Notes under the pieces: model-generated
Seen by the model: the letters and a program-made list of their open reading frames with translations, nothing else
Databases searched by the model: none
Told to the model about the DNA's origin: nothing
Origin: Chitinophaga pinensis
Lineage (GTDB): Bacteria > Bacteroidota > Bacteroidia > Flavobacteriales_D > Crocinitomicaceae
Length of the DNA stretch: 10,142 nucleotides
Assembly: GCA_945868555.1 (NCBI GenBank)
Contig: CAMBMC010000069.1
Location: 1 to 10,142 of the forward strand
Reading direction: 5' to 3'
Shown: piece after piece, positions 7,256-10,142 of the stretch
Layout of the letters: each line of letters starts with the position of its first letter
How positions within the stretch are numbered: the first letter of the stretch is position 1
Translations under genes and position numbers: made by a program

Positions 7256-7281
7256 AAAAAGGGCCCCTATTGGAACCCTTT
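7254..7281 (-). terminator. Intrinsic terminator of the DUF5777-YceI-cytochrome operon
   Basis: Read as - strand RNA, positions 7281 to 7258 form a continuous 10-bp stem: AAAGGG pairs with CCCUUU, then two U-G wobbles and two C-G pairs close an AAUA tetraloop. The stem runs directly into a U tract (seven U, positions 7260-7254). On the + strand the two wobbles become C-A mismatches and no T tract follows, so the signal is directional. It lies about 72 nt past the cytochrome stop codon, and its U tract overlaps the stop codon (7253-7255) of the opposing acidic-protein gene. Confidence 0.8.
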
Positions 7282-7298
7282 ACTATGTCGAAAACGAG

Positions 7299-7354
7299 AA
7301 TTCTTAATCTTTCATTTTTAATTCTTAATTCTTAATTTTTCATTCTTAACTCTT
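7299..7354. repeat. Imperfect 7-nt tandem repeat array (consensus AATTCTT / AAGAATT)
   Basis: Eight consecutive heptamers with no gaps: AATTCTT, AATCTTT, CATTTTT, AATTCTT, AATTCTT, AATTTTT, CATTCTT and AACTCTT. Each differs from the consensus AATTCTT by zero to two bases. The array ends within the TAA stop codon of the cytochrome gene (7355-7353 on the - strand) and stops 17 nt short of the terminator stem, so it occupies nearly the whole 3' untranslated region of that operon. I recall similar AATTAAG-type heptamers between genes in other Bacteroidota, but their role is not established. Confidence 0.85.
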
Positions 7355-7712
7355 AATTATCCAACTTCCCTTGGCACTTCCAACAGCTAAATTGCTGAAT
7401 CAGTGTATCCGCCAACGCAGGACCACCTTGCGGCATAAGTTGCATGCCTGTGCCATTCAATGAATTCAAAATAGCATCAGCATTCGAAACAATTTCACTG
7501 TATGTTGATAAAGAATATCCCCCGGAAGTATTCCCTGGTTGATGACAGCCCGTACAATTGATCTGAATCATTGGCAAAATTTGATTTGCGAAAGATATTG
7601 TATCCGTGCAACCAGCTGTTGTGCAATCTACCGGAGCTTTGTCCTTTTTACATGAATTCATGGTAAAAACACCGAGAATTATTGCGCTGAAAATGATGAG
7701 AAAAGATTTCAT
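7353..7712 (-). CDS. Small c-type cytochrome lipoprotein (single haem)
   Basis: Exported protein of 119 aa. The N-terminus is a hydrophobic signal peptide ending MNSC, probably a lipoprotein signal with lipidated Cys21 followed by KKDK; the -3 Met is not ideal for a lipobox. The haem-attachment motif CTGCH occupies 53-57, preceded by the SFANQILPMIQINC stretch common in Bacteroidota cytochrome c domains. The likely axial Met is M93 in QLMPQGG. There are four further cysteines: C30 and C35 before the haem site, and C110/C113 in a CWKC near the C-terminus, where relatives usually have a Trp without flanking cysteines. It should carry electrons in the envelope, but donor and acceptor are unknown. 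Its ATG overlaps the stop of the upstream membrane-protein gene (ATGA, translational coupling), and it is the last gene of the operon. Confidence 0.87.
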   Translation of the reverse strand: MKSFLIIFSAIILGVFTMNSCKKDKAPVDCTTAGCTDTISFANQILPMIQINCTGCHQPGNTSGGYSLSTYSEIVSNADAILNSLNGTGMQLMPQGGPALADTLIQQFSCWKCQGKLDN

Positions 7713-8134
7713 ACTGATTTGATTAAAATTGGTTTAACAAAAATTGGTTTAAGAGCGAACCAAGCAATTGCTGGAAAGAAATGAAGCGTGATTGCAAATG
7801 GAATGAAGTACGATGTGATTTCATCGATTCCTTTCACATCTAATTCTGGAGGAAATATATGCATGATCGGCGAAATGATGCTCGCGAAAGATAGAATCAT
7901 AAACAACAAATTGAAGATGATTTCACCAAAACGAGGCAGCAACTTCATCGCGGCAATGTAGCCCATCGACGCTAAAACACAAGCAAAAATAGAAGCCGCA
8001 TAGAGCTGATAAGCCTCCATCACGGGCGAGAAGTCAACGAACATTGTCTCTTTGTAGACAAACATCAACACATGGCACGCTAAGCCAGACAGAAGACCTG
8101 CAGTGATTCCTAGAAATAATGCGCGTTTTAACAT
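7709..8134 (-). CDS. Four-helix inner-membrane protein of unknown function
   Basis: A 141-aa polytopic membrane protein with four predicted helices at about 5-27, 44-64, 72-92 and 107-128. A basic N-terminus (MLKR) and KPIFVKPILIK at the C-terminus both suggest cytoplasmic ends. The glycine-rich first helix (LGITAGLLSGLACHVLMFVY) is typical of small Bacteroidota membrane proteins, but I do not recognise a named family. His21 in helix 1, His92 at the end of helix 3 and His118 in helix 4 could in principle bind haem or a metal; this is speculation from position only. The gene is 5 nt downstream of the YceI-like gene, and its TGA overlaps the ATG of the cytochrome gene by 4 nt, so it is firmly embedded in this operon. 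A role as membrane partner of the cytochrome is inferred from context alone. Confidence 0.82.
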   Translation of the reverse strand: MLKRALFLGITAGLLSGLACHVLMFVYKETMFVDFSPVMEAYQLYAASIFACVLASMGYIAAMKLLPRFGEIIFNLLFMILSFASIISPIMHIFPPELDVKGIDEITSYFIPFAITLHFFPAIAWFALKPIFVKPILIKSV

Positions 8135-8139
8135 GATTC

Positions 8140-8682
8140 TTATTTTTTGGTAACTGGTAATGAGAAACTGATATTCATGTTGTTTGGTACAGCATCGCTT
8201 TCCTTCCCGACTTTGAAATCCATGCGATTCACAACGAATGAACCTGAGAATGACAAGCCACCGTCAGATTTTGACATCTTTAGCGAAACCTTTTTATCTT
8301 TCGAGATTCCTTTCATCGTCAAAGTTCCATAGACGATAAAATCGTCACCTGACTTGTCAATTTTTGTAGACACATATTTGATTTCTGGGTATTTCGTCGC
8401 GCTAAACCACTCTTCTGTTTGCGCTTTCTTGTTCATCATCCCGTTGCCGGTGCTGATTGACGCAATTGGAAACGTCAAAGAAAACTTGGAGTTTTCCAAA
8501 TCATTTTCGTCAAACTTTACCGTTCCTTTGGCTTCTTTAAATATTCCAGAAGGGTGTTTGCTTTTGAATTCAATTTTGAATCCTTCTTTGATTTTGTACT
8601 CTTGCGCTGGAGGTGCAATTAACGATGCAGATGTCAAGAGAATTACCCCTGCCAATGCGCCATAAAAAATGTTTGATTTCAT
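8140..8682 (-). CDS. YceI-family exported protein (isoprenoid-binding lipocalin-like fold)
   Basis: A 180-aa secreted protein. The signal peptide covers about residues 1-24 (GALAGVILLTSASLIAPPA). The mature part shows YceI landmarks in order: GTVKFDENDLENSKF (53-67), EWFSATKYPEIKYVSTKI (91-108), YGTLTMKGISKDKKVSLKM (118-136) and VNRMDFKVG (151-159), matching the family patterns 'F-a-kyP-i-f-St', 'G-LT-kG-tk-v' and 'v-R-dF-v'. Family knowledge: YceI proteins form an extended lipocalin-like barrel that binds polyisoprenoids such as ubiquinone-like lipids, and often neighbour cytochromes. The ligand here is unknown; menaquinone-like lipids are plausible in Bacteroidota. It begins 21 nt after the DUF5777 stop and ends 5 nt before the next gene, which supports a single transcript. 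The family call is secure and the biological role is not. Confidence 0.92.
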   Translation of the reverse strand: MKSNIFYGALAGVILLTSASLIAPPAQEYKIKEGFKIEFKSKHPSGIFKEAKGTVKFDENDLENSKFSLTFPIASISTGNGMMNKKAQTEEWFSATKYPEIKYVSTKIDKSGDDFIVYGTLTMKGISKDKKVSLKMSKSDGGLSFSGSFVVNRMDFKVGKESDAVPNNMNISFSLPVTKK

Positions 8683-8703
8683 GATGTTTAATTTAAAAAG
8701 TTG

Positions 8704-9624
8704 TTATTCTCCTTGGTATTTTCTGCCGATACAGAACCCTAAACGGAATTGGCCTTTCAACCATTGTTCGTAGGTGTATGGGATGAACTGCGTTTCACCA
8801 AAACCTCTTGAGTTGGTTAGGTTAATGGTAAAATTGTGTCCGAAAGTAATCCATTCAAAAGCTATGCCTAAACTATTAATATTCATTGCGCGTGTTCCAG
8901 AAGGATTGAAACAATGGTAATACTCCAGCAAGATTGCTGTTTTCGAAGACAAGCCACAACGCAAGGCTCCACCCAGTGCAAAAAGAGTATTCACGTCCGA
9001 TTGAAGCACATAATTTCGATGCACTAAGGTCGGCATCACTGCAACACTCAATCGTTCACCAAACTTCCGTGCAATGTTTAACTGGGCGCAATACGCGAAA
9101 CGGTGACTAAACTTTGGGTAATTTTGAACCAATGATTCATCAGCAGATGCTTTTGCATAGGACATACTCGACGTTCCAACAAGGGCCATTGAAAAAGGCA
9201 TTCCTTTTTTTTCTTGTTGCAACAAACGGTATTTTACAAAACCATCCATCAAAGAGGTGTATGGATTTCCAGTACCCTTGCTACGACCGATTCCAACCAT
9301 CAGATTGTCTGTGATTCCGTATTCAAAAGCAATACGAATATCTGATGAGTTGTCAAGTCCGAATAATGTTTGTACTCCACCGTTCGAACCAGCGATGTCT
9401 CCAAAACGGTGTTCAACGCGAAATTCAAGTACTCCTTTACGTAACATTTCTACCGAATGTCCATTGATTACCCGAGAAGACATGAAGGTCTCTTCCACTA
9501 AATTGGACTCTTCTTCTACGTACTCTTCTGCCGTATATGACGAATCTGAAGACTCATCGACCTGAGACATAAGCGGTGAGGTAAACACCGCGAAAGCAAA
9601 GACAAAAAACAGTTTCTTTTTCAT
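8704..9624 (-). CDS. DUF5777-family outer-membrane beta-barrel protein
   Basis: A 306-aa exported protein predicted to form an outer-membrane barrel. The signal peptide is MKKKLFFVFAFAVFTSPLMSQ with likely cleavage before Gln21. An acidic low-complexity linker follows (about 23-45, rich in Glu and Ser). The barrel then begins with the DUF5777 hallmark: FMSSRVINGHSVEMLRKG (47-64), VLEFRVEHRFGDI (65-77), LFGLDNSSDIRIAFEYGITDNL (87-108) and VGIGRSKG (110-117), followed by alternating amphipathic strands (GFVKYRLLQQ, MALVGTSS, LSVAVMPTLVH, AILLEYYHCF) to the end. An upstream extension to 9729 is open but would bury the signal peptide, so ATG 9624 is chosen. Function is unknown. As first gene of the operon it could provide an outer-membrane anchor or pore for the YceI-like and cytochrome partners (inference). 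Confidence 0.88.
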   Translation of the reverse strand: MKKKLFFVFAFAVFTSPLMSQVDESSDSSYTAEEYVEEESNLVEETFMSSRVINGHSVEMLRKGVLEFRVEHRFGDIAGSNGGVQTLFGLDNSSDIRIAFEYGITDNLMVGIGRSKGTGNPYTSLMDGFVKYRLLQQEKKGMPFSMALVGTSSMSYAKASADESLVQNYPKFSHRFAYCAQLNIARKFGERLSVAVMPTLVHRNYVLQSDVNTLFALGGALRCGLSSKTAILLEYYHCFNPSGTRAMNINSLGIAFEWITFGHNFTINLTNSRGFGETQFIPYTYEQWLKGQFRLGFCIGRKYQGE

Positions 9625-9629
9625 GAGGA

Positions 9630-9637
9630 CAAAGGTA
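9630..9637 (-). promoter_or_regulatory. Possible -7 box for the DUF5777 operon
   Basis: On the - strand TACCTTTG matches TAnnTTTG exactly, but it ends only 5 nt before ATG 9624, so transcription would start at or next to the start codon (leaderless or nearly so). No -33 TTTG is visible at the expected distance. It may be a chance match, with the true promoter elsewhere in the AT-rich 9640-9700 stretch. Confidence 0.3.
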
Positions 9638-9711
9638 TATCTTTTCAATTTAAATAAATTTATAACATGATAATAATTATTTAGTTTTAACATAGACTCA
9701 ACGGATATCAT

Positions 9712-9719
9712 TACTTTTG
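9712..9719 (+). promoter_or_regulatory. Bacteroidota -7 box for the ybaB gene
   Basis: TACTTTTG is an exact fit to the -7 consensus TAnnTTTG and lies 23 nt before ATG 9743, giving a predicted leader of roughly 15-20 nt. A -33 TTTG is not exact; TTTT at 9685-9688 is the nearest candidate, at a slightly long spacing. The position and the otherwise empty intergenic region make this the most believable promoter in the window. Confidence 0.5.
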
Positions 9720-9742
9720 CTGACCACAATCATCTTTATTCT

Positions 9743-10042
9743 ATGTTTGGATCTGATATGTTTGGCAAAATGGAAGCCATGAAAAAAATGGCTGAAGAAA
9801 GCAAGTCACGACTTGACGATATTCTTGTTGAAGGAGAAGCGGGAAATGGGCTCGTTGTTGTTGAACTTACTGGAAATCGCGCCGTTCGATCCGTTAAGAT
9901 TAATGGAGATCACACCACCATGGAAAAAGACGATTTAGAAGATCTGATTACCATTGCACTACAACGCGCTGTTGATAAAGCCAATGTCATCAATGAGCAG
10001 GAAGTGATGTCCTCCGCGAAACATCTTTTTCCAAAAATGTAA
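9743..10042 (+). CDS. ybaB: YbaB/EbfC-family nucleoid-associated DNA-binding protein
   Basis: Cytoplasmic protein of 99 aa, within the usual 95-115 aa. It opens with a Met/Lys-rich helix (MFGKMEAMKKMAEESKSRL, about 6-24) and continues with LVEGEAGNGLVVVELTGNR (28-46), the conserved EGEAGNGLV--V-TGN core. It then has VRSVKINGD and a C-terminal helical part (EDLITIALQRAVDKAN) of YbaB/EbfC. Family knowledge: these proteins form tweezer-like dimers that bind DNA and act as nucleoid-associated regulators; in many bacteria the gene sits beside dnaX and recR. Here that context is absent. Its TAA overlaps the ATG of the next gene by one base (TAATG), suggesting translational coupling with the folate gene downstream. 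A good -7 box lies 23 nt upstream. The identification is secure and the cellular targets are unknown. Confidence 0.93.
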   Translation: MFGSDMFGKMEAMKKMAEESKSRLDDILVEGEAGNGLVVVELTGNRAVRSVKINGDHTTMEKDDLEDLITIALQRAVDKANVINEQEVMSSAKHLFPKM

Positions 10043-10142
10043 TGCAAAAAGCGTCGATTCGTTCTCTCTATAAGCAAAAGCGGCTTGAAATTACTCCAGA
10101 TGAATTGGAGCGCCGTTCTGCGGAGATTTGTGAGCAACTGTT
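10042..10142 (+). CDS. 5-formyltetrahydrofolate cyclo-ligase, N-terminal start (partial)
   Basis: Runs off the right edge; 33 full codons are visible from ATG 10042, reading MQKASIRSLYKQKRLEI, then TPDELERRSAEICEQL. This matches the N-terminus of the 5-FTHF cyclo-ligase (YgfA/MTHFS) family, 'K--lR--y---R--ls--e---rs--i---l', in which the early basic residues help bind ATP. Family knowledge: the enzyme converts 5-formyl-THF to 5,10-methenyl-THF with ATP in one-carbon metabolism. The ATG overlaps the final base of the ybaB stop, so the two genes are almost certainly co-expressed. The catalytic region is outside the window, so the call rests on this short N-terminus and is probable rather than certain. 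Confidence 0.72.
   Translation, partial: MQKASIRSLYKQKRLEITPDELERRSAEICEQL

Noticed and set aside
7299..7354. Heptamer array as a possible CRISPR-like or attachment-site feature
   Set aside because: Units are 7 nt with no spacers, and there is no integrase, cas gene or tRNA nearby; it is a simple tandem repeat.
9625..9729. N-terminal extension of the DUF5777 protein by 35 residues
   Set aside because: It would bury the signal peptide MKKKLFFVFAF inside the protein and lies in AT-rich promoter-like sequence.

Overview
The window looks like chromosomal DNA from a Bacteroidota, probably Flavobacteriales (Crocinitomicaceae/Fluviicola-like, though the genus is a guess). The evidence is: two families I recognise as Bacteroidota-restricted (the DUF5777 barrel and a DUF4836-like lipoprotein), lipoproteins with a lipobox, TAnnTTTG-type -7 promoter boxes, no Shine-Dalgarno sequences before starts, and an AT-leaning composition. 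I see no mobile element, phage gene, rRNA, tRNA or CRISPR array. No gene-free stretch exceeds about 120 nt. Two genes run off the window edges.

Layout, + strand left block (1-3494): three consecutive glycosyltransferase genes. They are the 3' end of a Dpm1-like GT2, a cellulose-synthase-like GT2 with a signal peptide and an N-terminal beta-sandwich domain, and a polytopic GT-C mannosyltransferase-like protein. Together they suggest synthesis and use of a polyprenyl-phosphate sugar for a surface glycan. The last gene overlaps tail-to-tail with yidD on the - strand (3467-3706), which encodes a small helper of YidC/Sec membrane insertion.

Middle block (3812-7255): an exported SLT-type lytic transglycosylase (+) converges, 2 nt apart, on a - strand pair, a DUF4836-like lipoprotein followed by msrB (methionine-R-sulfoxide reductase). 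Divergent from that pair is a very acidic, aromatic-rich conserved protein of unknown function (6689-7255, +).

Right block (9624-7353, - strand): a tight four-gene operon encodes a DUF5777 outer-membrane beta-barrel, an exported YceI-like lipocalin-fold protein, a four-helix inner-membrane protein and a single-haem c-type cytochrome lipoprotein. It ends in a clear strand-specific intrinsic terminator, with a 7-nt tandem repeat array between the last stop codon and the terminator. This envelope redox/isoprenoid-binding operon is the best candidate here for an under-described system.

Divergent from it, a good TAnnTTTG box precedes a YbaB/EbfC nucleoid-associated protein gene, whose stop codon overlaps the start of a 5-formyltetrahydrofolate cyclo-ligase gene that continues past the right edge.
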